Shown: positions 22,525 through 34,690 of the stretch, in pieces | Numbering within the stretch: the stretch's first letter is position 1 | Layout of the letters: each line of letters starts with the position of its first letter | Assembly (NCBI GenBank): GCA_027579435.1 | Contig: JANBPK010000923.1 | Coordinates: 62,001-126,000, forward strand | Direction of reading: 5' to 3' | Length of the DNA stretch: 64,000 bases | From: Candolleomyces eurysporus | Taxonomy: Eukaryota > Basidiomycota > Agaricomycetes > Agaricales > Psathyrellaceae | The notes under the pieces: generated by a model | The model's database searches: none | The model's input: the letters and a program-made list of their open reading frames with translations, nothing else | Told to the model about the DNA's origin: nothing | Position numbers and translations under genes: made by a program

Positions 22525-24013
22525 TTAACAGCTGCCCATGCTAACTCCATCGAAGGGACCTTATACGAAATTCAACACCTGAGAACTTTGCCAACGTAGT
22601 ATGTAATGGCACACGTACCAAGATGGTCAAGAATACTGCCCTCAGCGATGTTGGGCACATAACCGATCGTGCACTGGGCGTTGGTATTATCTTGACCTGC
22701 TCATGTTATCAGTCCTCATCAGCAAGCGTTCGGAGAAAAAGGGACGATGGGGCGAATGCGCACCTGGACAAGAAACCCAAGCGTTGGAATTGATGATGTG
22801 TATTTCGCCTTCGGTGTGGCCGTAATTAAGGAACCTTCCTGGAAGGATCGGAACGATATCATCCCTGTCGTCAACGTTCAAGGGTCACAGTGCAATCGGT
22901 CACTAAAAAGCCTTCGCGGTGGATGAAGAAATAAAAGCCTACTTGTTGTTGATACGATTCATGACGGACCGCGCGTTAACGTAGTCGACAAAGGCCTGGT
23001 TTCCAACCTGATAGGGTCACAGGGAGAAATGATCAGGGGACTCGAGTAAATGGAGGATACTTGGCCACGAACCCGAGGACTGCCATAGGTAATCGTGCGT
23101 AGGGTGACTCCAGGTATTTGGATAGAGAGATAGGCCGTGGCGATGATGGCGATAGCACCACCTACATAAGCCATTCATCTCTCGATCAGCGCCAAAATAA
23201 AGAGTTTGTGAGTAGTGCATACCAAGAGAATGTCCAGTGAGCGTGACTCTGTTGATGCTATACCTCGACAATCCTGTTCGGACCGCAGAGAGAACAGCGG
23301 TCGCGGACCTACGTAGGTGGTGAGTCAGGTTCGGCCAGAAAGAGAGGGGATCGGACGTACGCAGCATGCGCATCACCGAAACCGTTGTGCGTCTGAACAG
23401 AGGAGCTGACTCCAGGGAATAAAGCGGGTCTCAGAGGCTCGAAGTCGAGCTTCGCATCTGTTACCAGTGGCAAGCTGTAATGAGGTCAGCGTGAGTTACT
23501 TTGATCAGCACGGAAGAGTTGATGACATACATCTTGGATGGGTCTGTACCCTGGTAACCGACAATGATCGACTGAAGGAGCGGGAGCGCCAGTTAAAAGT
23601 CGCCCATGAAGCCTTTAGGGAGTATACGCATCACGTACCGAGAGTGCAGGATCATAGCCCACATACCAGTACTGGATCGAAACTCCGTTACCGCCAGACG
23701 CAATGGGAACGAAACGAGGGTTAGAAGAGCATCGAGCTATACACGTTGGAGAAGGTGGTTAGTCTAAATCGAGAATGGTGCAAGTGGAGAGAGGGAATAT
23801 TGTCTTACTCCCACAATTCCAAGCCAAAGTACTAGCTGGAGAGCAATACGCCGCAGAGGCGTACCAACTGTAGGTCTTGTACCCAGCGATTTGGGCAGTT
23901 GTCAGGGTAGACACGGACTGCCTCGCCTCAAGGGTATGATTCGCAACCGGGGCCGCGAATGCAACAATCGCAAGCTGTGCAAAGAGCAGCAACAGAGACG
24001 CGAGGACTGCCAT
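22525..24013 (-). CDS. secreted class-3 lipase, copy B
   Basis: A paralogue of lipase A with the same exon plan. The start at 24013 gives the signal peptide MAVLASLLLLFAQLAIVAFA, then LEARQSVSTLTTAQI, YKTYSWYASAAYC and NCG. Catalytic blocks are VTLTGHSLG (Ser), DDIVPILPGRF (Asp) and YGHTEGEIHI (His). INSNAWVSCPG and QDNTNAQCTIGYVPNI follow, then the C-terminus GPFDGVSMGSC and TAA at 22525-22527. The last intron here uses a normal GT donor (CTTG/GTACGT), unlike copy A. About 300 residues, apparently intact. It is the downstream-most member of the B-C-D tandem group on the minus strand and converges with the F-box gene, with only about 155 bp between stops. Confidence 0.92.
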
Positions 24014-24098
24014 GATTCAGAGTACCGGAAGTGCTGCAGCAGCAAGAGACAGGTAGAAGCAAGCCTGGCAGAGACGATAATTCCCATTTCTTGCTAGC

Positions 24099-24108
24099 TT
24101 TTATAGAT
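24099..24108 (-). promoter_or_regulatory. TATA box of lipase B
   Basis: On the gene strand this reads ATCTATAAAA, about 86-95 bp before the ATG at 24013, comparable in position to the TATA boxes of copies A and D. Confidence 0.55.
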
Positions 24109-24151
24109 AATTGAAGTGTTGCGACAGAGAGATTACGCCCATCGCACGACA

Positions 24152-24184
24152 GGTCCACATTGCGGTTATTACCTGGTGACCTCC
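24152..24184 (-). promoter_or_regulatory. conserved lipase upstream motif, copy B
   Basis: The plus-strand text has GGTCCACATTG, ten variable bases, then ACCTGGTGACCTCC. Order and spacing equal those upstream of lipases A and D. Confidence 0.55.
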
Positions 24185-25297
24185 TAGAATCAGTCAGAGA
24201 GAGCAAACCATATGCAAGAAGCATATGACCTGAGTGACTATAGTTCCGACAATAGCCCTGGAGAGCGACGACATCTATCAAGCGGGGAACATGTCAAACG
24301 CCGGATAGTAATGCCAAGAATGAAAGAAGACCCGGAGTGCCTTGAGGGTCGAGGACATTGACGTTAGCTCGTGGATGAATTGACAGTACAACCAGGATTC
24401 TGTTCTGGTTTTGGGAACGTGCAGTTAACCGTGAAACTAATGCGATAAGAGCAAGCATGCGATCGGTGTGAGTCGAACCAATGACCTTGTGGACATTACA
24501 CCGATCGGGATGTGAATTGGCCGTAGCCGCTGCCAGAGACTTGGAGTACTTAGGTCACCACCGCGAGAGTTGTCCATGAGCTTGCAGAAGGAAACTCGTT
24601 TCGGATCGGCCGTGTTCACGAGACTCCTGGACAGTGAAAGAATTTTAGATAACGAATCAAACGAAAATGAATCCCAGCTCTTACCAGGTCTTTTTATGTT
24701 GATCAAACACCGTATTTTCGAGAGATCTTGAGGTCCAGGATGGACGAGAATAAAGCAGGCGTGGGAAGCACAAGACCACCACATGGATGGTGTATTGCAC
24801 GCGCGGAACCGCGGCCATAAATAGACCGCCAACGTCATCTTGTCCTCGGCCTGGCTTCGACGTCCCTCATCAAGGAAAATAGAGAAAGGAAGCCCACAAA
24901 CTTAGTCCTGAGGAAGCAATCCTGGTATGCAAGTTTCCGAGATCTGGCTGAGGAATTTCTGCACGCGGGACATACTAAAGAGACCTTTACTCAACCTCCA
25001 TGCACTGACACGAGCACGGTTTCGGTGTAACTTCGTCATAAATGTGACAACCTCCTTCTTAACAGTTGGCCTGCAATCAGTTGTTATGATCAAGGGAGGA
25101 TTTCAGCACCTGAAAGATTGTGGTTGAAGTTGGCAATGGTTTACAAATGATCGTTGACTAGCAACGAGCTCAAGAGCTCATCGAGGGCATACCAGGGACG
25201 AAGGTCAAACGAAAGAATCAAGTGGGTAGACGCCGGGGGGTACCTGGATGGCGGACGAGATCCGACGAGAATCTGAAAACCTATTCCAAAAAGGAAT
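24185..25297. other. intergenic between lipases B and C
   Basis: This includes a short inverted repeat (GATCGGTGT at 24461-24469, ACACCGATC at 24498-24506). A 133-codon minus frame (24437-24838) has no recognisable motif, so no gene is called. Confidence 0.45.
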
Positions 25298-26792
25298 CTA
25301 TGAGCAGCCAGAGTTGCCCAAGGTGACTCCATCGTAAGGGCCTTAGAGAACGTCGTATGAGTTAAAGCTGGGAGAAATACGTCGCAGGCGTTATGAGACA
25401 TACCGTTGTGGTCACTACGATCGCCCTGGAAGATGTTACCAACGTAACCGATTGTGCACTGTTTGTTGGTGGTATCTTGACCTGGGAGAAGAAAGCAGGC
25501 ACGTTGGTTAAGACGTGAGGAACAACCATTAGGAGAGAAGAGACTGACCTGGGCAGGAGACCCAAGCATTCGAGTTGACAATGTGGATTTCGCCTTCGGT
25601 ATGGGCAAAGTTCAAGGACCGGCCAGGAAGGATGGGTATCAGGTCGTCCCTAGAGAGCGGGTAAGCACCGGAGCCAGGGAGTAGAGAAGGCCATTGCTTA
25701 CTTGTTATTGATACGATTCATCACCGAACGAGCGTTAACAAAGTTAACGAAGGCCTGATTTCCAACTCGAGGGCTGCCATATGTAATGGTTCGAAGTTGA
25801 ACACCCGGGATCTGGACTGAGAGGTGGGCAGTTGCGATGATGGCGATGGCGCCACCTGTTCATTCCAAAAACAAATACATAAGTTTTTTTTGCGGAGCGA
25901 AAAATTAGGAGAGGCAAAATACGTACCAAGTGAGTGTCCAGTGAGGGTCACCTTATTAGTTTTGTACCTCGACAGTCCGGTGCGGACAGCGGCGAGTACA
26001 GCGTTCGCAGAGCTTCAGACAAACCCATCAGTACTGATTCGTCCCTTGTGATAATAGTATATAGACAGGACCACATACGCGGCATGAGCATCCCCGAACC
26101 CGTCGTGCGTCCGGATGGAGGAAATGATTCCGGGGAACAAAGATGACCTTAAAGGCTTGAAGTCGAAATTGATGCTGGTAGTCACAGGCAAGCTGATAAT
26201 TTCAAATGCGTAAGTACAAGATCCAAACGGCCCAAACCAGCGAGGAGGAAGAAACGTACATCTTCGAAGAGTCGCTGCCCTACACAAGCGACAGAGAGTT
26301 AGACGCACGAATCAATATCCAGTTTGAAGGGGCACTCGCCTGGTAGCCAACAATAATAGTCTAAACTCAGGATGAGTGGGCCGATCGTCGCTAGCAGTAA
26401 TTGCAGTATACGGACCTGAAGCGAGGGATCGTAGCCTACATACCAGTACTGAACGGAGGCTCCGTTTCCTCCAGAAGCAATGGGGATGAACCGAGGGTTG
26501 GAGGAGCAGCGAGCTGGTCATAATGAGGCAACACGTTGGTGAGATATCCTCGAATCGGACCCNTCAGGGGAGAAAGGGACTCACGACCGCAGTTCCAAGA
26601 CAATGTTCTACTCGGAGGGCAGTAGGCTGCAGCAGCGTACCAAGTGTACGGCTTGTACAAAGAGACCTCAGCAGCAGACAGCGTTGAGACCGATTGTCGC
26701 GCCTCAAGCGTCTGGTTGACGGGCACGGCGGATGTGACCGCAGCGAGCTGAGCAAAGAGCAGCAAGAGAGACGCGACTTGGCCAACTGCCAT
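25298..26792 (-). CDS. secreted class-3 lipase, copy C
   Basis: A paralogue of copies A, B and D. The start at 26792 gives MAVGQVASLLLLFAQLAAVT, then VPVNQTLEARQSVSTLSAAE, YKPYTWYAAAAYC and NCG. The catalytic blocks are VTLTGHSLG (Ser), RDDLIPILPGRSL (Asp) and FAHTEGEIHI (His). QDTTNKQCTIGYVGNIF follows. The C-terminus differs slightly from its sisters (GPYDGVTLGNSGCS) and ends at TAG 25298-25300. A lone N at 26563 falls in the first intron and does not affect the coding frame. The strong upstream motif shared by A, B and D was not found here; a weaker TATA-like TATATC lies about 90 bp upstream. Apparently intact. Confidence 0.9.
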
Positions 26793-27973
26793 TGCGCTGT
26801 TTGCCGAAATATGCCAACGAGTGCTGGAGGGACAAAGGGTCTCTCCTGGAGGGAATCGCTATACCCCGCATTGTCGCTCGTGATATAGGCATTTCGAAAG
26901 AAATCGCTGGTACGCGATACGTAGAAACAAACTTGACAAACGGGACACATACCCATCAGACCCAAGGAACCGTATTGATGCAAGACCACATGGAAGCAGA
27001 AGGCGGGGTGTGTGATACTTGATAGCATTATTGGCCTGTCCGTCGGGTGGAGAAAGGGTTAGAAAGTTTTGCTCTCAGCAGGGTAATGCCAAGCATGAAA
27101 AGAGTCTCCGTATAACAGGGAGCAGGAAGCTTCGCATCGCTCACATTGGCCGGGGTGACAGAAGCCAGGACTACAGAAAGGCTGCGTTCAATATTAGGAA
27201 CGTGCAGGACAGGGACTAAAAGGGATAGATGTAGCAATCAAGATTCGGGCAATCAGCCGCCATCAAGAGCGCCAATGGCAAAATCGCGTGGAAGAAGCGG
27301 GGTACCGTAGGCGGGGGACAGACCATGGGAAATGATCGTCCTGTTCTCAAAAGTAACCGAAACACGTTTGCAATGGATTGTGAAAAACCTGAAGGAGAGG
27401 CCGAGTGTGTTTATCAGGTTCGTATGGTATCTGTAAGCTTCATGAACTTCTTTCCCTCGTCTAGCTTTCGTGTCTTCAGCTTCTAAGGAGTATTGAGCAC
27501 GTTTATCCCGATCCCTGTAGTACGTGACTATGGGCGCTTACCTGACATCGTCGTACAAAGGTACACAATAGGTACACCTTTCTGATGAAGCCTCGGGTGG
27601 TGCCTAGGGTCTGAAAAGTCTAAGCGTTCGGGACTGATTGACTCCGCGCGTCGCACACACCATGAAGCAAGCGTCCTAGTGAGCATCCACAGCGCAACCT
27701 ATTTCAGTGCCCATGTCAAAACTGCGACATGTACAGACCAACGTATTCACATTAATCGCCATGGTGAGGCAGTTGAAGAATTCTAAGGTGGGAAGGGAGA
27801 GGCTGGGTGGGTTTCAGCCAAGAATCCCCCAACCGGACCCGATATTTTCGGTGTTGCCGACAACCGGGTGTATTTGACGCAGAAAAAATCGATTCATTTC
27901 ATGTTCGTCATCTTCATTCCAAGAGCAGCGAGGATTAGGCAAATTCTCAGCGATCGTAATAAGTCGTAATTGT
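26793..27973. other. intergenic between lipases C and D
   Basis: No recognisable gene. GCCAAGCATGAAA near 27088 resembles text upstream of lipase B (about 24312) and may be a leftover of the duplicated unit. Confidence 0.45.
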
Positions 27974-29455
27974 TTAGCATCCGCCAAAGGTAATTCCATC
28001 GTATGGGCCTGAGAGACGGGGGTCAGGAATGCACCGATTACGACGTAGCAGAGAGGTACTCACCAAGGTGGTTGCCTGCATTACCATTGAAAAGAGTAGG
28101 GACATAGCCGATGAGGCATTCAGAATTGGTGTTGTCTTGTCCTGGGATCAGAATAGTTGGTTGAGCATCAGAATTTGGAGGGAAACGGGAAGTTGCCGTA
28201 CCAGGGCAGGAAACCCAAGCTCCCGATTTGACAATATGAATCTCGCCTTCGGTGTGAGCGTAGCCTACGAACCTTCCAGGCAGGATCGGAACGATATCAT
28301 GTCTGAAGAACAGACAGGGTGTAAGGAACGGCACAGAACCATGGAAGTGATCTACCCACAAATTAGTTACACGAATCATTTCTGAACGGGCGTTGACGAA
28401 GTCTACGAAAGCTTTATTTCCAACCTGTTATAAATGAGACATGGATCGGTTAGTGTAAGTTTCCTGAGAGAGGAAGGCGACGGACGCGAGGATTGGCATA
28501 AGTAATGGTGCGAAGAGTAACGCCTGGGATTTGGACCGCGAGATGAGCAGTCGCAATGATAGCGATTGCACCACCTGTTTCGGGCATCCTTCAGTTAAAT
28601 AACGAGATTCAAAACCGACTATATGCCTACCAAGCGAGTGTCCAGTAAGCGTGACTTTGTTGACACCGTATTTCGACAAACCAGTCCGTACGGCTGCCAG
28701 AACAGCATCCGCAGATCTAAGAGGGACCCCCATGATCAATCACCAACGCGGATATACAAGCATTAGCTTATACTTACGCCGCATGGGCCTCTCTAAAACC
28801 GTCATGTGTTTGGAGAGACGTGCTAATCCCAGGGAATAACGAAGACCTCAAGGGTGTCAAAGCGAACCTGAGAACTGTGATGAGGGGTGTGCTACAGGTG
28901 AAAGCATTTAGCTTCGCAAAAGTAGAATGTGGATAGAGATATTCGTACATCTTCGATGGATCCGTGCCCTAGTGAGGTATTAGCTGTTTAGCGAGGAAGA
29001 TGGTGTCACACGAGGATGAATACCTGGTAGCTGACTATGATCGTCTAGTAAAGATAGAAAGTTATCAACAGCCGTGAATCAGAATTTAGGATGGCCACGG
29101 ACCTGTAGTGAGGGATCGTACCCTACAAACCAATATTGGACCTTGCCTCCGTCGCCTCCAGATGCAATAGGAATGAAGCTAGGGTTGGCAGAGCATTTGG
29201 CTTTACAGAGATAAGTCGCAAAAAACCGCGGTTCATATGCAGGGACGTACTCCCGCAATTCCAGGCCGAGGTGTTTGTCGGGTTGCATGCAGCTGTACTG
29301 GCGTACCAGGTGTACGGCTTGTATACAGCCACCTCGTCCACCGACAGTGCCGACACATCGGACTGGCGTACTTCCAGCGTCTGATTGACCGGAGCCGCGA
29401 AAGCGACAGTCAGGAGCTGGGCGAAGAGCAGCAGGAGAGGCGCGACGACTGCCAT
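27974..29455 (-). CDS. secreted class-3 lipase, copy D
   Basis: The first gene of the tandem B-C-D group in reading direction. The start at 29455 gives MAVVAPLLLLFAQLLTVAFA, VNQTLEVRQSDVSALSVDE, YKPYTWYASTAAC and NCG. Next come SNPSFIPIASGGDGGKVQYW and VGYDPSLQ. The catalytic blocks are VTLTGHSLG (Ser), RHDIVPILPGRF (Asp) and YAHTEGEIHI (His). The N-terminal domain is somewhat diverged (VRQSDV instead of ARQSV). The C-terminus GPYDGITFGGC ends at TAA 27974-27976. About 300 residues and many 50-60 nt introns, with no stop or frameshift noticed. Confidence 0.9.
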
Positions 29456-29524
29456 TGGGCTCGGGGAAATTCTCGACGACTAGGAGGTCTCCCCNGGGAG
29501 AGCTGTTACCCCGCCCGAGTGACC

Positions 29525-29534
29525 TTTATAATCC
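29525..29534 (-). promoter_or_regulatory. TATA box of lipase D
   Basis: On the gene strand TATAAAGG lies about 70-80 bp before the ATG, matching copy A in sequence and distance. Confidence 0.55.
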
Positions 29535-29580
29535 GTGGTGTGGGGGATGGGTACCTGAGATAATATGCCCATGAGTCGAT

Positions 29581-29614
29581 GGTACCACATTGTCGCCATC
29601 ACCTGATGACCTTC
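29581..29614 (-). promoter_or_regulatory. conserved lipase upstream motif, copy D
   Basis: The plus-strand text has GGTACCACATTG, nine to ten variable bases, then ACCTGATGACCTTC. It has the same order and spacing as upstream of lipases A and B. Confidence 0.55.
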
Positions 29615-31611
29615 TGAGGTCCGTAAGAAGCTCGTGGACAGACGATAAATGTGCCTCAGCAATTCTAAGCGTTGGGCCCTCTCACGATGGTTGGAGAATA
29701 AGTAGGACTGCTTAGGGCTGCTTCCTGTAGCTCTGAGTCCGTCCCGGATGAAGTAGGCCGACGGAGCCACGCCTACTAGTCGAGGAGGAATTCTCGGAGC
29801 TACGGTACGGGACCGCTCCCATTGGTTACAAGGGAGAACGGGAAGCTCTAGATCTGCGCTATGTAGAAAATTTAGTCACCGGCGGAACTCTAAATACTGA
29901 AGGTGAACAGAACTGTACTGACCATGAACGCAGACACGGTCACCCGTGTGCGATGATGGATTACTAAATGCCTCAAGTCGTTCAAACTGTCCCAGATTTC
30001 GACCTCAAGTCGTAGAATAATCTAGGGTAGTTGTGGATTTCTGACCGGAAGAGGTCAAGGAGTATTTATTGCCGCGCGACCTGCTGAAGTTGACAGAACC
30101 ATGACGATTGGGCGGTAAGTAGAAAACGAAAAGCGGAGACTCCGAACCAAGGCTCCAGCAGAGTCCGAACCAAAGTCCGTGGAAATTTGCTGACAAAGCT
30201 GCGTCATTCATCGGCCATCAAAAAGGTATACCTCCCGAACCCTTCAACGGACCAGGTGGTTCCCCAAATTGCGCACCGTTCGTCTCACAATTCACCACAC
30301 TTTCGGTTCTCCATCTTCTGCCCAAATAATTGTCTCTCGATTGAACCGAAGTCGGTCACCGATTGCCTGAGTCCGAAGATTTCTCCGGGTTCGGCGAAGG
30401 TTAATCCAACGGGCGTTTTTGCCTTCGTTTCATCCACATAGTTGGTCAATCTTGCGATATGTAGACTATAGTCGACGGAGCCCCTGACTTAGTGAGTCTA
30501 CTCACTAGTCTGAGACTGGACAAACTGACGGTGACAGGGAACCTAATGTTGACTAGGAACTATGATTTGCTCGAATGCCAAATTCTCGATGAAATATGAT
30601 TCAAGAAGCCTGGCAACCACAGGTCACTCAGAGCATCGTTTTCGGCTTCTTATCGATACCCGCGACGTCTCTCTAAAGAATATGTTATGAGAACGATCAT
30701 CCGGATGCCCAGTCGCGGTGGCGTCTGGCCTTCGGGCAAGGATACACCTCAAGAGGATCGCAACCCGCTCTGTTCCAGAATTCTAGCTCTTTTACTCACT
30801 ATCACACGGTCGAGGGAGAGCTATCCTTGAGGAATAGCTGATTTCTGCCCAGGACACCAAGGATATGTAAATATCTCGCATTACAGGTGCACTTCCATGC
30901 GGTCATTCCATGGCAGCACTGAGGTGAGGCAGCGAGTCGATCAAGCACGTCACCGAAGATCTCCCCAAAACGGGCTACCAATCTAACGGGTTCGTACGAT
31001 ACCCGAATTACCCATTCTCTCCGGTAAGTAAGTAAGTGTAGTACAGTCACACTCAAACCGTGCGTAACCCTATCCTTCATTTCCACCTGGGATTCTCCTC
31101 TCCATTCATCTAGTTCCGTGTTAACCGCCGCGGAGGGGGGAGAACCAAGTTCGCTATGGACTCTGACGTACTCGCTCTCTCTTCGGTCTTCGACATCGCA
31201 CCGCTTGGTGACTGGGTTTATGCAATGCTTACTCGCATGTGCCTTCCAGACAGAAGCTGATAGAAGCCCATTTATTTCATCTGACCCTAGGCTTCACGGC
31301 TTACACGCACACCCAGCTCTCAGGACCCGAAGCTGTGTGAGTGGTTTTGTAGTTGCGGGTCAGAGGAAGGGGAAGGGGATTACGTGGCTCCGCCTCTTCT
31401 TCTTGTGCTACTCTCGCTTCAATGCTACTGGCTACTTCTTCGTGTGTGCCTTGGCCCCCTATATCCGCAGATATATTATAGGCTACCCGAGTAAGGATAG
31501 TCGACCTGTTCGCCTCCCCCCCACCACCAGCACGCCTTCTCGCTGCTGCACCCGTTTCTTCTACTTCCAGCTTTCAGCTCTCGTTGATAGTTCCCTGGAG
31601 GCTCACATCTG
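29615..31611. other. intergenic or unresolved stretch
   Basis: No recognisable gene. The words GTCCGAACCAA and close variants recur around 30145-30180. A 164-codon plus frame (31118-31612) ends at the MFS start and has no domain; it is probably 5' leader. Confidence 0.45.
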
Positions 31612-34337
31612 ATGGTCGACGTCGAGGTCAAGAACGGGTTGGAGCTGGATACGCCTCCTGATAGTACCCACAATCTTTGCCCCTCGAGCCCAGATTCGAG
31701 CAAGGCCGAGAAAGTGTTGGTCCTCGATGAGAAGGCGGTATGGAGCAAGGTCGATCGTCGGTTGCTCCCCATCCTGGCTGTGATGTACCTGTTCTCGTTC
31801 ATGGATCGAGGTGTGCAATGTTCCTGTTCATTGCGACCCGGTGTACGATGCTAACGAAATAACAGCCAACATCGGTGAGGGAATCTCGACACTTTGACCC
31901 ATTCCTTCGAAGCCAACGTTCACTTTTTGAAGGAAACGCCCGGCTACAAGGCCTTGAAACTCAGTTGAAAATGACCGGCAATCAATACAACATGGCGCTC
32001 GTGAGTGGTATCTAACATTCCCTCGACGTCATCTCGCTAAAATCCACGTTGTGAAAATCTTGCTACTGATAGACGTTGTTCTTCATCGTAAGTCATCCAA
32101 CGATCAAAAGTGAAGTATCGACTGCTACTAAACCACATTGACTTCCCCTCCTGCTGGTATCTCGTTAGCCTTACTGCCTATGCGAGTTTCCTTCAAAGTT
32201 AGTCTCTTATACTTTCCGTTCATCTGATGCTCATTAATCGATCTTTTCTTGTCGCTGTTTGGTCAATTGTAGTCTGGTTCTGAAGAAACTTAGACCCTCT
32301 CGGTGAATTTTATTTGTAGGATACATGGTGCGAGCCAGAACTAACGAAACCCTCCTGGATGATTAGGTGGTTACCGTTCATCACTGTTCGTCTTATCATG
32401 CCTTTGCCTTGTGCTAGATTGATCTTTATGTATAGGTTCTGTGGGGTCTCATAGTGTAAGTCTCCGCCGTCTGCGTTACTTCAGATGTCCTCAAGATATA
32501 CTGAATACATTCTTTTGAACAGGGTAGCCACAGGATTTGTACGAAAGTACGTCATAAAACGACACTTCCTTTCCCTCGTTCGCGCCTCTACTGACACTGA
32601 CGCTCCAGTTTTCATGAGCTTCTCGTGGCTCGAATTTTCCTCGGGGTCGCGGAAGCTGGTTTCTACCCTGGCGTGGTCTACTAGTACGTGCTTCTCCCAT
32701 TCGCACCTTAGTCCAAACGGCAAAGCTCACCGATCGGATTGACTAGCTTGTCGATGTGGTATCCTAGGTACATGTACCAAATGAGGGTGGCGTACTTTTT
32801 CGGAGCAGCCTCAATGGCTGGAGCGTTTTCAGGTTTACTGGCGTATGGGATTGGATATATGGACGGGCTGAGAGGTCTACAAGGATGGTCTTGGATATTC
32901 GTAAGTGGCACTACTCATCACCTATGTGGATGAGCTCGACTGGACTGACGGTGCTTTAGATTATCGAGGGCGCGGCTACTGTCCTCGCTGGAATCGTCGC
33001 TGGCATCGGTAGGCTCTCCTTCAAAGCGCCAGTCAAAGTGGACGCTCGGACTGACTGTTTCTTTTCTCAGTGATGGTCGACTTTCCTTCGACCTCCAAGT
33101 TTCTCACTCCAGAGGAGAAGCAATTTATTTTGGACGAGCAACGTTAGTCCCTGAACGAATATCTCGACCCAATAGCCTTCAACTGACGTCCATTGACCGT
33201 GTAGGGAAATTCCAATCCTCGCTGGGCGAGGAAGAACACTTCGAGCCCCGTCACTTCTGGGAAGCTGTGACGGACTGGCAGGTCTATTGCTTTGTTCTGA
33301 TTAGCTTGGGATTTGTCACCCCTTGTATGTTGGTCCTTCTATTACCTTGTCGGATATGGATACTGACGAGATCTTCTAGTGTATGGGATTACCTTCTTCT
33401 CTCCGTCAGTGTCGCTCCAAGTTTTGGNTTTTTTTTACCCTTCAAGATGAGATGAGCTGATATAGAGGCATTGACAGAACAATCATCAACTCGTAAGCTC
33501 GCTTCCTCCTTGCCATCGTGGTTCAATTGGGCTGACAACAAAAACCGAAAATTTTAGGTTTGGCTACTCACCGGCGATTACGCAGTTGCTATCTATCCCT
33601 CCTTACGTTCTCGCCAGTACGTCCATTATCCGGCTTTCCTTTTCCAGCCGTGGACCTTCACTAACCTAGACTAAGCTATCGCAATCTACCTCTTCGCGTA
33701 CCTTTCCGACAAACTTCACCTAAGGGCTCCGTTCCTGCTCGCCTCGCTTGCCATCTCCTTCGTCGGGTACGCCATTAATGTTACCAATGCCCCGACAGGT
33801 GTCAAGTACTTTGGCATCTTCCTTTGTGTGACGGGGAGCTATGCTGGTATCCCAGGGTTATCCGCATGGTAAGTGATATAACCCTGCTAAGCACCCTTCT
33901 TCGGGTTGATCTTGAACACCTTTGAGTTGCTAATCTTGTGTGGCACAGGCAAGGAAATAACACTTCAGGCCAGTACAAACGTGGAATAGCGCTCGGGCTG
34001 CACATTGGGATGGCCAATTTCGGTGGAGCGATTGGGAGTAGCATTTTTAGGAAACGGGATAGTCCTCATTTTACTCTTGGGTGTAAGTTCCTTCCCATCT
34101 TTCCTTTGACACCGGATCTCTGGATTCTGACTACTTGTCTACGCAGTTGGACTGGAACTGATGTTCATTTTATTGGGCATGATCGCTATCGTTATCACGG
34201 CCTTGACCTATAAGCGCATCAATTCTCGACGGGACGAGATCCAGCGAGGCGAGGTCGGGGTCCATCTCGGGGAAGATGTCTTGGCGGAGCGTCGGAAGAT
34301 GGGCGATAGAGCTGTTGATTTCCGGTATGCTTTATAG
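31612..34337 (+). CDS. MFS transporter, Dal5/allantoate-permease-like anion:cation symporter family
   Basis: A 12-helix plasma-membrane carrier, probably for an organic anion or vitamin-like substrate. The start at 31612 gives a hydrophilic N-terminus, then WSKVDRRLLPILAVMYLFSF and MDR-ANIGNARL, the classic helix-1 signature. Later exons give ALTLFFIPYCLCEFPSNL, LKKLRPSRWLPFI, LWGLIVVATGFVRN, FHELLVARIFLGVAEAGFYP and YYLSMWYPR. These are followed by WSWIFIIEGAATVLAGIVA, a central loop (FLTPEEKQFILDEQR) and the second six helices. The segment GNNTSGQYKRGIALGLHIGM is also typical. It ends VDFRYAL at TAG 34335-34337. More than ten short introns are needed, and the N at 33428 is intronic. Length (about 490 residues) and motif order fit the family. 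The substrate cannot be deduced. Confidence 0.9.
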
Positions 34338-34690
34338 GCAGATGCTGTTAAGTACGGGGATTTTGGATTCACTTTCTTTTGTTTTGCGGAGGATGGAGGC
34401 TTCGGTAGGACTTTTGGATCAGGACCTTTTTCGCGTTGATTTCTATACTATTATTAGCATTGTACCTCAGGCATATGGTAGCTTTTAATCTGAGCCGGTC
34501 ATTCTCTTTCTTCCTGGACGCGTCGGGCACCCGGCAAGACAAGGGCCTCCGTTTCTAACAAAGCCAAACATAATTTGCCGAGCGTCCTCGTCTTGGTTTC
34601 CGTTGCTAGTGCTCCAAGTTTAACGCGTTTGCCTCTGTGCGGTGATTCCTGACCTTCCTCTACTCTATACGCCCGTGAATTGGGACAACC

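Noticed and set aside
24461..24506. tRNA gene on the minus strand
   Set aside because: A T-loop-like word is present, but the T stem does not pair and D and anticodon arms are missing.
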